Numbered from the stretch's first letter, positions 33,812 through 47,900 are shown. The stretch is 64,000 bases of DNA from Cladocopium goreaui (GCA_947184155.2 CAMXCT020001451.1:1-64000); one strand, 5' to 3'. Notes: generated from the letters alone by a model not told the origin. Translations and numbers: made by a program.

Positions 33812-36800
33812 GTCCCAAGGTTCTCAAAGTGCTCTTTTCGAAACTATTGAGATTGGTTTTCAGGCAAAAAACTATGTGGATCGCAGAGTCTCTTGAATGC
33901 AGCAATCGGCTGGAAGTGGCTCAGTTTCCACTTCCAGCCGACCCCAGGCTGACTGTTTCAGAAAACACCAGTGGTCAAAAGAAACAAAACCACGGCCCAG
34001 GGAGAAAATGACTTGATCAACGGTCCATAATGACGCAGTGTACCCTCTGGTAAACTAACATAACTATGGAAAATCACCATTTTAATGGGAACATCCACTA
34101 TAAATAGCCATTTTCAATAGCTATGTTAAATTTCCAGAGGGTACATTTCAATGTCAACAGATGAGAAGGAATCGACTCTGGGCACAGTCCACATCGCGCT
34201 CTATCTGCGCTGCAGATGGCATCATCATGACCACGTCGAGATCTGAAACGGCGCAGAGTCTGAAAAGATCGACGATTCGCTGTTTCTCCGCGCTGTTTGA
34301 GACCTCGGCGTGCAAGAACGTGGAGAGAGACTCACTCCCTAATTTTTGTTGCAGGTCGAGGGTTTGAAGATGCATTTTTTGCGGTCGAGCATGGAAGAGT
34401 ATTTGAAGGCATTAATTATGCTGCATGGGCCAGCTGGACTGATGGGCAAGGTGAGGGCATTTTGTACTGAATTCACTTGGGTTGGACATTCAGACAATAT
34501 TGAAGTCGCCAGCCCAAAGCCTGCTCCGCCAAGATGATGAAAGGTGTGAAACAACATAATCTATTCGTTGCAACATAATCTTTTGCAGTCTTTTTTGAAA
34601 GGATTGAAACTGAATTACTTTATATATATATTATATTACTTGAACATGAACAAAGGATGGGAGTGTGAACTTGTGAACTCATTTTCGTTCTTTCCCGTTG
34701 CCATGTCCCGTTGCCATGTCCCGTTTTGCTTGGTGTCGATCCATGTGGACCTAGCGCCAGGGGTGGGCCCAACTACAAAGTACAGCTCTTGGCAGATTTC
34801 GTCCTCCCGGATTTGGTCTTGTCTCATGAGTTGCTTGGCTGGAGAATTCTGTCCGAGGTTTGCTGGATGCAGGGTCGTAAGCCGTAAAACCATATATATC
34901 TTTTTTCACATTGTTAAGCCAGAAGCATATCAGGTATAGACAATTCATTAGATATGACAGGATATGCTTTAAGTATCTTTATCTGATTGGTGGTTTGGGA
35001 ATGTCATATAAATTTTCCAGTCATTAATTATTATTAATTGGGACTTTGGATTATTCTTTATTTTTCCATAGACATGATAATCCAAATTGGGAATAAAGAT
35101 TTCCAATAATTCTATGGATTATTAATTTGGATGACATTCCCAATTAATGACTGGTTACATTTGGATTATTTTTCCAGTCATTAATTGGGAATGTCATCAT
35201 CCCAGTCCGTCGAGACGTCCAGTCTCCGAGTCCGATGAGTTTCCAAAAGTCCGATGCCCATTTGAGGAAAGCACATTTCTCGTTGCCATGACACCTTATA
35301 GGAAGTTAAGTAACAAGCTATGGGAAGCTAGAAATTATAGACTCATAAGTTAGGGATACATAAAAATATTATAATAACATTGTAAAACCACCTGGTTGGT
35401 GGTTGAGAACATTTGGATTATTTTCCATTTCATATATGGATAATCCTTCCCATTGACGAACAACTATTTTTCAAGATGGTTAAAACCACCAACCAGCCAC
35501 ACGTATCAATATTTATAGAGATAGACAATGATCGACAGGTAACCATCGTTTTTTGTCGCGGTCCCATCTCACTTAAGAGGTCGATCGACTTCGGGCGCCT
35601 CATCGTGGGTTCGGGTGACCCAGATCGACGGCAGATCCATCGCCGGTTGATGGGTTGGATGTGCACCCGACGGGAGGATGATGGTGATTTAATGGTGATA
35701 TATGGTGATTTATTCAGGGAATATCAATGTAAGATACTATAAGTAACAAAAACCAAGATAGTTGATTACCCTCTGACATACAGAAAACTATGGAAAGATC
35801 CACCATTTTTGAATGGGAACATCAACGATTTCGACTGGGCCATTTTCAATAGCTACGTACTAAATTACCAGAGGGTATTCATGGTGATTTAATGGTGATT
35901 CATAGGGAATTCACATGAATTCACCAACTTCAATGGGGGTATTAAATGGTATTAATAGGAAATAGCCTCTGGCAATTCAACATAGCTAAGGAAAATGGGC
36001 CATAGAAACAGTTGATTTACCTATTAGACATATTAAACATGGTGTTTTTCCATAGCAAACTGTTAGTCAGTACCGAAGTGATATATCGATGAATCTACCC
36101 AAAATGATCAAAGAAAGCTGATGATTTTTGTACTGAAATGACCAGTTTTTGTGGATATAGTGCTCACTGATCCCAAGATATCCACAAAAACTTTCTTTGG
36201 ATTGCTGACACCAGGTTTCTTAACCAGGTTTCTTAACCCACTTATTTTCTTGCAATCCCGCGGCCCGCCTTGGAGCCTGTGAGGTCGCAAGAAGCGCGTG
36301 ACCATCGAGCTGCAAAATACCAAGGCGGTACCTGTGGAATGGGTCTGGCAGCTCAGTGGCCAATGATAATCCATGGGGTTTTTGTGGTCGGACATGATCC
36401 AGAAATGGCTGGATTTTCTATAAGATAATCTTAGTTTATTGGATATTTATAACAGGAAGTTCAACTCTAGATATATCATACATATATATATATATATACA
36501 TATATATATATTTATCAAGTGATTCAGCGGCGGCTATGTGGAGACTACTTGACCCCTTTACTGGAGGGCATTCGGGGATCACTTGTCCCAGCCAGGTCAT
36601 TTGGCAGCCCGGTATGTAGCCCGAAAGAGATCACCTCCAAGTACCCATAAAAATGGTGGTTTTACCCCATAGTTCTAGTACGTTTACATAACTATGGGGG
36701 TACTATGGTTCGTTTTACATTTTCCATAGTTATAGTACTTATAGTTTTACCATTTCTTCGGGGTATTTGGAGGTCTAGGTATATCATGGTATATCTATAG

Positions 36801-38522
36801 GTACCCGGCCTGGTAAACGGGCTAACATAACGAACTGGAAAGATCCACCATGCTTTTTTCATAGGTAAATCAACGATTTCTATATATGGGCCATGTTCAA
36901 GTTCGCAAACTGTAAACGTTTACCAGGCCGGGTATTAATATGTTCTGAGGCTTACTGTACGGCTTAGCGAGCCAATCCCAACCAAATTCTCCAGCTGAGA
37001 TCGCCAGTGAGATATGCCTTGCTTGGCTTGGCTTGGATCAAAACAAGCCATTTTTCTGGCGAAAATGGTGGCTCCATGCACCTCATAAAAAAAAGAGTCA
37101 TTGACTGTGGATGGACACCTGTGAACCAAACACGAAGCGGCGGGGCCGCGGGACCTGTCCGCAACTTCGCAACGGGCAGCTGAGTCAGTTGCGTCGGTAA
37201 GATGCTGATGGCGTTCAGAAAACATGGTGAAGAAATGTGAAGAAAGACTTCTCACATTGCCGAAAATTCGGGATACCCCAAGAATGGATTGTCAACAATT
37301 AGAGCTCCTAATTCCTAAGCAACATGGATATTCAAGAACATGACCAAGAGCCACTACTGTACAGGACTTGTACAGGTTGATCAGTTAATGTTGGTAAAGC
37401 AATACTAAGCCACCCATATGTTGATGGTTAATACCACCCATTTATGGTAAAATTGGGGATGGTAAACACGATTGTTTTACTAACATCAACCATGAATTAT
37501 TCCATGAATATCCAATAGATATTCCCTAAATAGTCCATAAGTATCCCATATTCCAAAATTTTTATTTAAGCGCTTACGCGCGACAGCCGGCCAGGGGCCC
37601 AACTATGTTGGCCCATCTTGTGGCTATATGTTGGCCTATGTTGGCGTATGTTGGCCTATCTTGCGGGCAACGTGGGCCCATCTTGTGGCTATGTTGGCCT
37701 ATGTTGGCCTCATGTTGACCCATGTGGAGCCAAAAGATCCGAAAAATGGGAACAGCAAAAAAACGCTGTAAAACGCAGGATATTTTGATGGTCGGCGGCC
37801 TATCTTGGGGCTATGTTGGCCCATCTTGGGGCTATGGTGGCCTATCTTGAGGGCAATGTGGGCCCATCTTGCGGCTATGTTGGCCCATCTTGCGGCTATG
37901 TTGGCCCATCTTGGGGCTATGTTGGCCCATCTTGGGGCTATGTTGGCCCATCTTGGGGGCTATGTTGGCCCATGTTGGGGCTATGTTGGCCCATCTTGAG
38001 GCCTATGTTGGCCCATGTTGACCCATCTTAAACCACAAGATCCGAAAAATTGGAAAACATGCGAAGAGCACAAAACACCGTAAAACAGGACGTTTTTTGG
38101 CGGGGGGGAGTGGTCGGCGGCAGGGGGCGCGGCCCCTCTCTCCTACGGAGAGGAGAGAACTGCCGTACGGCAAGGACACGGCCAGGGGGCCCCTGGCCGG
38201 ATTTATGAGGCTTACGCCTGACAGCCGGCCAGGGGACCCAAACCATGGGAGCCGCGGGCGGCGGATTGAAGGGTAGTGTTTCTTGCGGGGGGTTGGGTGT
38301 AGTCAGGTGATTGAATCGTTGGTGTTGGGTGCTTGAGATGATGGTGTTGGGGTGTGGTTGGTGTGGTTGTAGTTGGTTGTTGCTGTGGAGGTTGGGGTTG
38401 GTTGTTGTTGAAGTTGGTGGTTGTTGATGCGTGTCGGTGGTGGAGGTGGTGGGGGTCGGCGGTGGAGGATGGGTGGTCGGTGGTGGTAGCGGGTGTGGTT
38501 GGTGGTGTTGTGGTTGTGGTGG

Positions 38523-38562
<40 letters not shown>

Positions 38563-38564
38563 GG

Positions 38565-38605
<41 letters not shown>

Positions 38606-41600
38606 GGTTTGGGGTTGGTGGGTTGGAGTTGGTCAGTGGTGGTTTGTGCCGTTGGGTTTGGACTTGGTGGGTTGGGGTTGGTCGGTCGCGGTGTGTGCTG
38701 GCAGGTATAGAAGTGGTGGGTTGGGGTAGGTCAGTGGTGGATTGTACTGTGGGGTTGGTGGGGTTGGTCAGCGGTAGTTTGTGCGTTTGAGTTTGGGGTT
38801 GGTGGGTTGGGATTGGTCGGTCGTGGTTTGCGCTTGCAGGTATGGCATGGGTGGGTTGGGGTAGGCAGTGGTGGTTTGTGCTGTGGGGTTGGTGGGTTGG
38901 GGTTGGTCGGTCGTAGTTTGTGCGTCAGGGTTTGGGGTGGGTTGGGATTGGTCATTGGTGGTGTGTGCGTTTGGGTTTGGGGTTGGTGGGTTGGGGTAGG
39001 TCGGTTGGAGTTTGCGCTGGAGGGTTTGGGGTTGGTGGGTTGAGATAGTCAGTGGTGGGTTGTGCTTTTGGGTTTGGGGTTGGTGGGTTGGGGTTGGTTG
39101 GTCGAGGGTTGTGCTGGAAGGTTTGGGGTTGGTGGTGAGTTGAGATGGTCAGTGGTGGGTTGTGCTTGGTGGGTTGGGGTTGGTTGGTCGAGGGTTGTGC
39201 TGGAAGGTTTGGGGTTGGTCGGTCGTGGTTAGTGCTTGCACGCATGGAATTGATTGGTTGGGGTAGGGCCCATCGCAATCGTTGTCGAGTCCTGTGTGCA
39301 AGCGAGGTTGGGGTTGGCCGGTCGGCGTTTGGGCTGTCGGGTTTGGGGTTTATGCTTTCGAGTTGGTAGGTCGGTGTTGGGTGTGGCTGGTTTGCGAAGT
39401 AAGCTGGTTGCAGGTCCCGTCGCAGTCGTTTTCGCGTCCTGTGTGCAAGCGGGGTAGGGGTTGGCCGGTCGGGGTTTGTGCGGTCGGGTTTGGGGTTTGT
39501 GCTTTCGAGTTGGTAGGTCGGTGGTGGGTGTTGCTGGTTTGTGAAGTAAGATGGTTGCGGCTCTGGGTTCTGCTTGGGGTTCGTGCGGTCGGGTTTGGGG
39601 TTTGTGCTTTCGAGTTGGTAGGTCGGTGTTGGGTGTTGCTGGTTTGTGAAGTAAGATGGTTGCGGCTCTGGGTTGTGCTTTACGGTTTCGAGTTGGTAGG
39701 TCGGTGTTGGGTGTTGCTGGTTTGTGAAGTAAGATGGTTGCGGCTCTGGGTTGTGCTTTACGGTTTGGGGTTGGTGGGTCGGTGTTGCTGGTCGGTTGTT
39801 TGTGGTCTGTGGGCATATCTTGAGGCTAGGTTGGCACATCTTGGGGGCTATGTCGCCCCAGCTTGAGGTTATGTCGGCCCATGTTGGGGCTATGTTGGCC
39901 CATCTTGGGGCCATGTTGGCCCATCTTGGAGCTATGATGGCCCATCTTGGGGCTATCTTGACCCATCTTGGGCGCTATGTTGGCCCATCTTGGGGCTATG
40001 TTGGCCCATCTTGGGGCTATGTTGGCCCATCTTGCGGCCTATGTTGGCCCATGTTGACCCATCTTGAACCACAAGATCCAAAAAATGGGAAAAAGTGGGA
40101 AGAGAACAAAACACCGTAAAACGCAGGGGTTTTTGGCGGGGGGGAGAGGTCGGCGGCAGGGGCGGCGGCCCCTCTCTCCTACGGAGAGGAGAGAATCGCC
40201 TTCGGCAAGGACACGGCCAGGGGGCCCCTGGCCGGATTTAAGCGCTTACGCGCGACAGCCGGCCAGGGGCCCAACTATGTTGGCCCATCGTGTGGCTATA
40301 TGTTGGCCTATGTTGGCGTATGTTGGCCTATCTTGCGGGCAACGTGGGCCCATCTTGTGGCTATGTTGGCCTATGTTTGCCTCATGTTGGCCCATGTTGA
40401 GCCAAAAGATCCGAAAAATGGGAGCAACAAAAAAACGCTGTAAAACGCAGGATATTTTGATGGTCGGCGGCCTATCTTGGGGCTATGTTGGCCCATCTTG
40501 GGGCTATGTTGGCCCATCTTGAGGGCAATGTGGGCCCATCTTGGGGCTATGTTGGCCCATCTTGGGGCTATGTTGGCCCATCTTTTGGCTATGTTGGCCC
40601 ATCTTGGGGGCTATGTTGGCCCATCTTGAGGCCTATGTTGGCCCATCTTGAGGCCTATGTTGGCCCAGGTTGACCCATCTTGAGCCAGAAGATCCGAAAA
40701 GTGACAAAAAGTGGGAAGAGCACAAAACACCGTAAAACGCGGGACTTTTTGGCCCTACCGGGTGGTCGGCGGCTGGGGCGGCGGCCCCTCTCTCCTACGG
40801 AGAGGAGAGAAACGCCGTACGGCAAGGACACGGCCAGGGGGCCCCTGGCCGGATTTAAGCGCTTACGCGCGACAGCCGGCCAGGGGCCCAACTATGTTGG
40901 CCCATCTTGTGGCTATATGTTGGCCTATGTTGGCGTATGTTGGCCTATCTTGCGGGCAACGTGGGCCCATCTTGTGGCTATGTTGGCCTATGTTGGCCTC
41001 ATGTTGACCCATGTGGAGCCAAAAGATCCGAAAAATGGGAACAGCAAAAAAACGCTGTAAAACGCAGGATATTTTGATGGTCGGCGGCCTATCTTGGGGC
41101 TATGTTGGCCCATCTTGGGGCTATGGTGGCCTATCTTGAGGGCAATGTGGGCCCATCTTGCGGCTATGTTGGCCCATCTTGCGGCTATGTTGGCCCAGTT
41201 TGGGGCTAGGTTGGCCCATCTTGGGGCTATGTTGGCCCATCTTGGGGGCTATGTTGGCCCATCTTGGGGCTATGTTGCCCCATCTTGCGGCCTATGTTGG
41301 CCCATGTTGACCCATCTTGAGCCACAAGATCCGAAAAATGGGAAAAAATTGGAAGAGCACAAAACACCGTAAAACGCGGGGGTTTTTGGCCCTACCGGGT
41401 GGTCGGCGGCAGGGGCGGCGGCCCCTCTCTCCTACGGAGAGGAGAGAAACGCCTTCGGCAATGCCACGGCCAGGGGGCCCCTGGCCGGATTTAAGGGCTG
41501 CCGCCCCTGCCGCCGACCCCGGAAAAGTGAAGAAGCCGAGGGAGGTCCACGACCTCGATTCTGTGGCTATTGGCTGCTGGCTGCTACTGGCGCTGGCTGC

Positions 41601-41891
41601 TAGCTACTGGCTATGTGCACCTTTTGCGTGCTCTTGCCCACGTTCTTGACACCCATTGGTGCCATCCTTGAAAAACACAATTTTTCGTGCTGCTAGCTGC
41701 TGCACTGCTGCCGTTGCGCGTACTGCTGCTGCGTCTGCTTGCGTCTGCTGCTGCCTACTGATGCTTGCTGCTGCCTGCTGCTGCCTGCGGCGGCCTGCTG
41801 CCTGCTGCTGGTGCTGCTGCTGGTGGCTGCTGCTGCTGTGGTGCTGCTGTCGTGCTGCTGCAATCAAACAGCTTCCAAAGCAAGAAACAAC

Positions 41892-41924
<33 letters not shown>

Positions 41925-44900
41925 CCTTTTGCGTGCTCTTGCCCATGTTCTTGACACCCATTGGTGCCATATANNNNNNNNNNNNNNNNNNNNNNNNNNN
42001 NNNNNNNNNNNNNNNNNNNNNNNNNNNNNNNNNNNNNNNNNNNNNNNNNNNNNNNNNNNNNNNNNNNNNNNNNTTTTCGTGCTGCTAGCTGCTGCACTGC
42101 TGCCGTTGCGCTTACTGCTGCTGCGTCTGCTTGTGTCTGCTGCTGCCTACTGATGCCTGCTGCTGCCTGCTGCTGCCTGCTGCTGCCTGCGGCGGCCTGC
42201 TGAGTAGTAGTAATAGTAGTAGTAGTAGTGGTAGTAGTAGTAGTGCTGCTGCGTCTGCTTGTGTCTGCTGCTGCCTACTGCTGCCTGCTGCTGCCTGCGG
42301 CGGCCTGCTGAGTAGTAGTAATAGTAGTAGTAGTAGTAGTACTAGAAGTTGGGGTCGGCGGATATAGAACAGAAAAAATTGCTACCAATGCTGTGTCAGA
42401 AAATCCTTTTCCCTTTCGCGCTCCCCCTTGCGCAGCCGGGGTCGGCGGATATCCCATCATGGGATCCAACAAAAATCTCCAAACACGACACGACCTGGTC
42501 AGAAATCTAAGTGGCTTTGAAGATTCACCAAGGCCTATGTGGAACCGAAGGACAAGTACGGCCGCGAGGTGGGGCTGACCTAGGTCAATCTTACATGGAT
42601 ACTTTAATCCTTTAGTCTTTTGGTATTAATGGGAATACAGTATCTACTAACCAGCAAAGAATCTATTTTTTTGCAGGGTATCTAAGATTGGCAATGTTTT
42701 TTTCATAGAAAAATGTGTTGAACATGATGATCATCCAGTGGATTTAGGGGTAGCCTATTTTCAGAGACCCATATGTATATATCTGGTTGGTGGTTTGGAA
42801 CATGAATTTTACGATTTTCCATATTAATTGGGAATGTCATCATCCCAACTGACGAACTCATATTTTTCAGAGGGGTAGGTATACCACCAACCAGATATGT
42901 ATATATGTAATTAAATGTATAAATATGTAACTTGGATATAATTTTCACAGTAATTTTCATGGCATTTCAAAGATTTTCAAAGCAGCATTTCATTAAAATC
43001 AAGTGACATAGAAAAGGACAGCACCATTCTACTAAATGTCACTTAAGTGACATAGAAAAAATGACAGCACCATACTAGGTTTACCCTCTGGTAATCCGCT
43101 CCATGGTTTGCTGGGAAAAGCCACCATTTCTAGTTCGATGATTTCCCAGTTAGAACCAGGTTTCAATTTACTTCGGGGATGGTGCCATGTTGGATGACAG
43201 CAGAGGCTAGTTTGTTGTAAGATCTTACAAGTTACCCGGCCTGGTAAACATACAAAAAGCTATTGAAAATGGCCATAGAAATAGTGGATTTTCCCATTAA
43301 AAATGGGGATTTTCAATAGCTATGTTAAATAACCAGAGGGTATCATAGTTTTGTTACTATAGTTATTAGTTTAAAGTTATATTTATAGCCACACCAATAA
43401 CTATATAACTTATAAACAATCCTAAATGACTTAATTATAGTTTTTATGTTAAACAATCCGATTGCCACACTACGCCCGCATTGTCAAACGCTCGTCCTGT
43501 CCTTTTTTCTGGTTCCTATTAGAATGAGACCATGTGATTTTCTTCAGGCTTCAGGGCTTGCCTAAGAACTCGGAAGATTGGTCCGTTTGAAGCTTCCGTG
43601 CTGTCAATTTGTTCCATTTTTTTTTGGGGGATACTTCGGATCAATCTACTGAAATGATAAGATATTATGATAAGATCATATTTCTTGGGAATTTTGGGCT
43701 TCGGGCGAACAGAATCGGAACAATCACCCACCAGCGGATGTTGAATGATTCTTTGCCCACTTGTTGTTTTTCTGTTGTCACCAAGAATTTGTTGGGTCAA
43801 CCCATCATCAAATATTATAGATACCCTCTGGTAAACTAACATAACTATGGAAAATCACCATGTTTAATGGGTAAATCTACTATTTCTATGGCCATTTTCA
43901 ACAGCTTTTTGTATGTTTACCAGTTGCGCAGCCCCACTGGGATGGGGATTGAATTTTCTCCGGCTTTCTGACATGGACTCGACATCAATTTCTGGACATG
44001 GCGCCATGGGTTTTTGTTGATGCCCCCATAGTTGTTATGATCTTACCCAACCTGGTTATGACTAACAGTTCGCCATGGGAAAACCATAGGAAAATGGTGG
44101 TTTAATGGGATTTAATGGGATCTACCCTCTGGTTATTTAACATAGCCGTGGTTTGTTGATGGCCCTAATCGAAATAGATGGTTCACCGTTCTTAAAAATG
44201 GGTGGATTTTCCATGGCGAACTGTTAAGTAACCAGATGGTAAGTCCCATTGGGGCAATCTGTGAGGGTTTTAACTTCGTGATTACAGTAAACTAGCTTGG
44301 TTCAGCCCAAATGTCATGTTGTTGTTTACATATCCCAATTACTGTAACCTTTTCTGAAAAGTTGTGGACTTGAAAGAAAATCGAGATGGCCCAAACGGTC
44401 AATTTCCTTGAAAACCCTTACTCATCCCAATGATTCTTGGTTTTCGTTCGTGGTAATTTTAAGCACTTTCCGGACACCCATAACCCATTTTCATCGCTGA
44501 TGATTTATCCCTTGTTCTATCCCTCGTTGGGTTCTATTGAGTTAAGTCCCATTATCTCCAACATAACCAAGCTATGTGTAAATACAGCTATAGTGGTTAG
44601 TATAGTGGTTAGTATAGTACAGTCTAAGTCTAGTAGTTAAGTCACCACTATGTCCCCACTATACTCATTCTTCTTGTTGGTTTCTGTCGCGGTGAATCTC
44701 TGTTGCCTTGGTTCAACCACTGCAGTCTGTTTTCGACCTGGTCCCTGCCACGGGCATCTTGCAGCCGGGTGAACGGAAGTGCCATGGCGGAGCATTGGGA
44801 GTGAGGCATGGAGACTGTCATGGGGAAACCAAGCAATACTGAGGATTCATATGGATTCATTGTTTTCTTCTTACTGGCGCTAAACGTAGGGTTGCTGGAT

Positions 44901-47900
44901 GGGTTGCTGGGGGTTGCTGGGATGGTTCTGAAACTAGTGACTGGGATCATTCCAGAAAATTCCCTGCGTAAAACGCACATTGCGTAAGTTGATGTTCATG
45001 GAATTTCACTTCCGAGGTCCGTTCATTCCGCACCAGGACTAGTCATTTGATCATGGAATTTCACTTCCCACATGGAGGTTTCCGAGGTCATAGGGTTACC
45101 CCCAGTTCATCATCCATTTTAGATTGGGATTTTCCCTGAAACCAACCAGCGAGGTCATAGGGGTACCCCCAAAAACCCACAAAAACCATCCATCTGAGGG
45201 ATTTGTTTTTTCGATCGCCCGAAACGCCGACCTCTGTTACAGAGCAGATATCGTCTGGTTGGTGCTTTGGAACCATGGAACCATGTTGGGGTGATGGTAG
45301 CACTTGGAGGATCATATATATATATATAAATATATATATATACTGTAATGGTTTGGAACATTGTTTATTTTTCCATATTGGGAATGTCATCATCCCAACT
45401 GACGAACTCCATCATTTTTCAGAGGGCTCTGGATTTTTTCCACCAACCAGATGCGGATTGATGGTATATACATGTACATACCAATCATAGATCTGTATGA
45501 ATTTGATCATGACCTCATGTCACGTGACGTCGAATGAGGGGCATTGGATTCAGGGAATCATCCTAAAAAAATCGCCATATGACAACTCAGCTATTTCAGC
45601 TTGGCAGAGGGTACGCCCTATAGGGCAAACTACCCCAAAAAATAATTTGTACACATCCAGTTCAAGAATATAGTGGTAAATTGCAAATTGAACCTTTTCA
45701 GAATCTTTTTGGGGTTGCTATAGAACGGTTATGGTTGATTTTCATAGTTAAGAGATGTTAAGAGGGGATATCATGGGGATATGATTGGAGATATAACACA
45801 CCAGGTGTGAAAACCGCTGTGAAAAGGGGAACTAGACATAACTATAGATCCGTTATAATCGCAATCCGAATTTCAGGTGGATCATGTCCAAGAAGATGAT
45901 TTTTCGAAGCTATGGGATCATTGGGATTTAAGGTGATTCTTGTGTTTTCCCAATGGGAAATAGACATTTTGCTATTGAACATGGCCATAGAAATCGTTGA
46001 TTTACATATTAATAGCATGGTGATTTTCCATAGTTATGTAAACGTTTACCAGAGGGTAAACCATTTTAAGCAACTCCAAATTCCAAGCTCCGAACTTGTC
46101 GGGATTTCCTGCAGAATTTTACCAACAATTTTGCAATGCTCATCACGCACACGATGCTGAAAATTTAAGGCTGCTGACGGTTTCCTTTGCTCCAATCGGT
46201 GCACAGACTTTTTCAGGCGGGATATTGGCTAGCGTTCAGGTTGCTTTCGCTAATATGTAATATTATGTAATGATGTGACTATGACCAGGTATCAGGTGTT
46301 CCCAAAGAATTGAATAATTAGTCAAGTGACGATCAATCATTTTGTTCCGCAATGATGCTTGATATTGTTTAAGATAGTTTTTTTGGTTAAAAAACACTAT
46401 TAGTATGACATGTGATTTATGTCTTTTTGTGTTTGACCGTCGCGGGGGTCATGTCTTGTTCCACCTGTGAAACGGCTTGGATGACCATCCCAAGAATCCC
46501 TTTTGATCAGCCTGACGTGACGAATCGACTGGCAGACAGAGATCTCAAATTAACCTTCGAATATGTCAATGCTATATATATATATATATAAGCTTCAGAT
46601 CCTTGTTTTTCTTCATGCTGCAGTCTCCCGATGTTCGAAAAATTCGGGAGAATCTTCGATGCCAAAGAGAAATATCCCATGAATATCCATAATTCAATCC
46701 CACCTGTATGAAATCCCTGAAATCCCCAGGTGTGTTTTCCACCCCGAAATCGCCGTAGGCATTCTGCAGATCCGAATGCGCGACAACCAGCGGCGCAAGA
46801 GCATCAACGTGCTTGGCCGCGGTGATGTGCTGCGTCTGGAAGTGAGGCGAAAAAAACGATCCGTCGTTTGTTCAAAAGGGGGGTCTGGGATGGTCTCTGG
46901 GAGTAACGAACTAAATAGATTATAGCTGTAACTACTATAACTAGTAATATTATCATTATTATAGTTATATTATTATACCAATATAGTTTCAAGTTTGGTA
47001 TTATATACCAGTAGTAGAATACGACTTATAACTATAGTAAAGCTGGCATAGTATGCCAATAATGACTGACTAGAACTTATAACATCTTATAACTATCACA
47101 ATATAAGGACTGAATCGCAGATCTGGGCAGTGACCGAAGCCGTCGTGACCGGTTGGAATCATGGCTATTTTAGAGGGAAATCAGCACCTTTTATGGCCGA
47201 TTCAGATTCAGATGAGTGAAACATTTAATTTACCCAGATGGATTATGGCTATAACTACTATGACTAGTATTAAGAATAATGACTATAACTATAACACTAT
47301 AACTACAGGGGGTAAAGGATAGTTGGCATATGTTGGGTTGAAAGGATTGAAAGGGGCTATGTGAGCACATCTCCACAATGATTGCACATTCTAGTTTTTT
47401 TTTTTTGCGGGGGGCATACCTTTGATACCAACAGTTAGATGGCACATTGACAGGGAATCCTATGGAAAGGGAGGCGATACAGTGGACAGCTCCTATGTGC
47501 CAACTAAGTGGCCCACCTTCTATATGGTAACCCCACACGTTTTTTTTTTTACTATATAATTAACTATTTACTGTATTGGCTGGCAAAAAACAAGGACTCA
47601 TTTTTGTGATTATAGGTAACCACTTATATAACGAATCACTCATCCCAGAGCCCAGAGCTAACAAAGGGGTCGTGGCAATGGTGTTTAAGAGTTCGCAACA
47701 AACATCAACAAACAATTCGCAACGAGTGGGGGATCATTATCTTTCTCCCTTTGATTTGGTTTTTCATTGATCGTTTCATGAGACTCTTTGGGATGATCAA
47801 ATAAAGTAACATTAATCTGGTTGGTGGTTTGGAACATGAATTTTATGACTTTCCATATTGATTGGGAATGTCATCATCCCAATTGACGAACTCCATGGTT

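Noticed and set aside
38952-39914. 320-codon Pro/Thr/Asn/Gln-rich minus-strand frame
   Set aside because: It follows the G/T-rich tandem repeat exactly and has no non-repeat domain; open because CCAACC-type units contain no stops.
46440-46560. Exon-like frame (TCETAWMTIPRIPFDQPD)
   Set aside because: Open and plausible, but exons l and m join in phase without it, and no clear acceptor precedes it.
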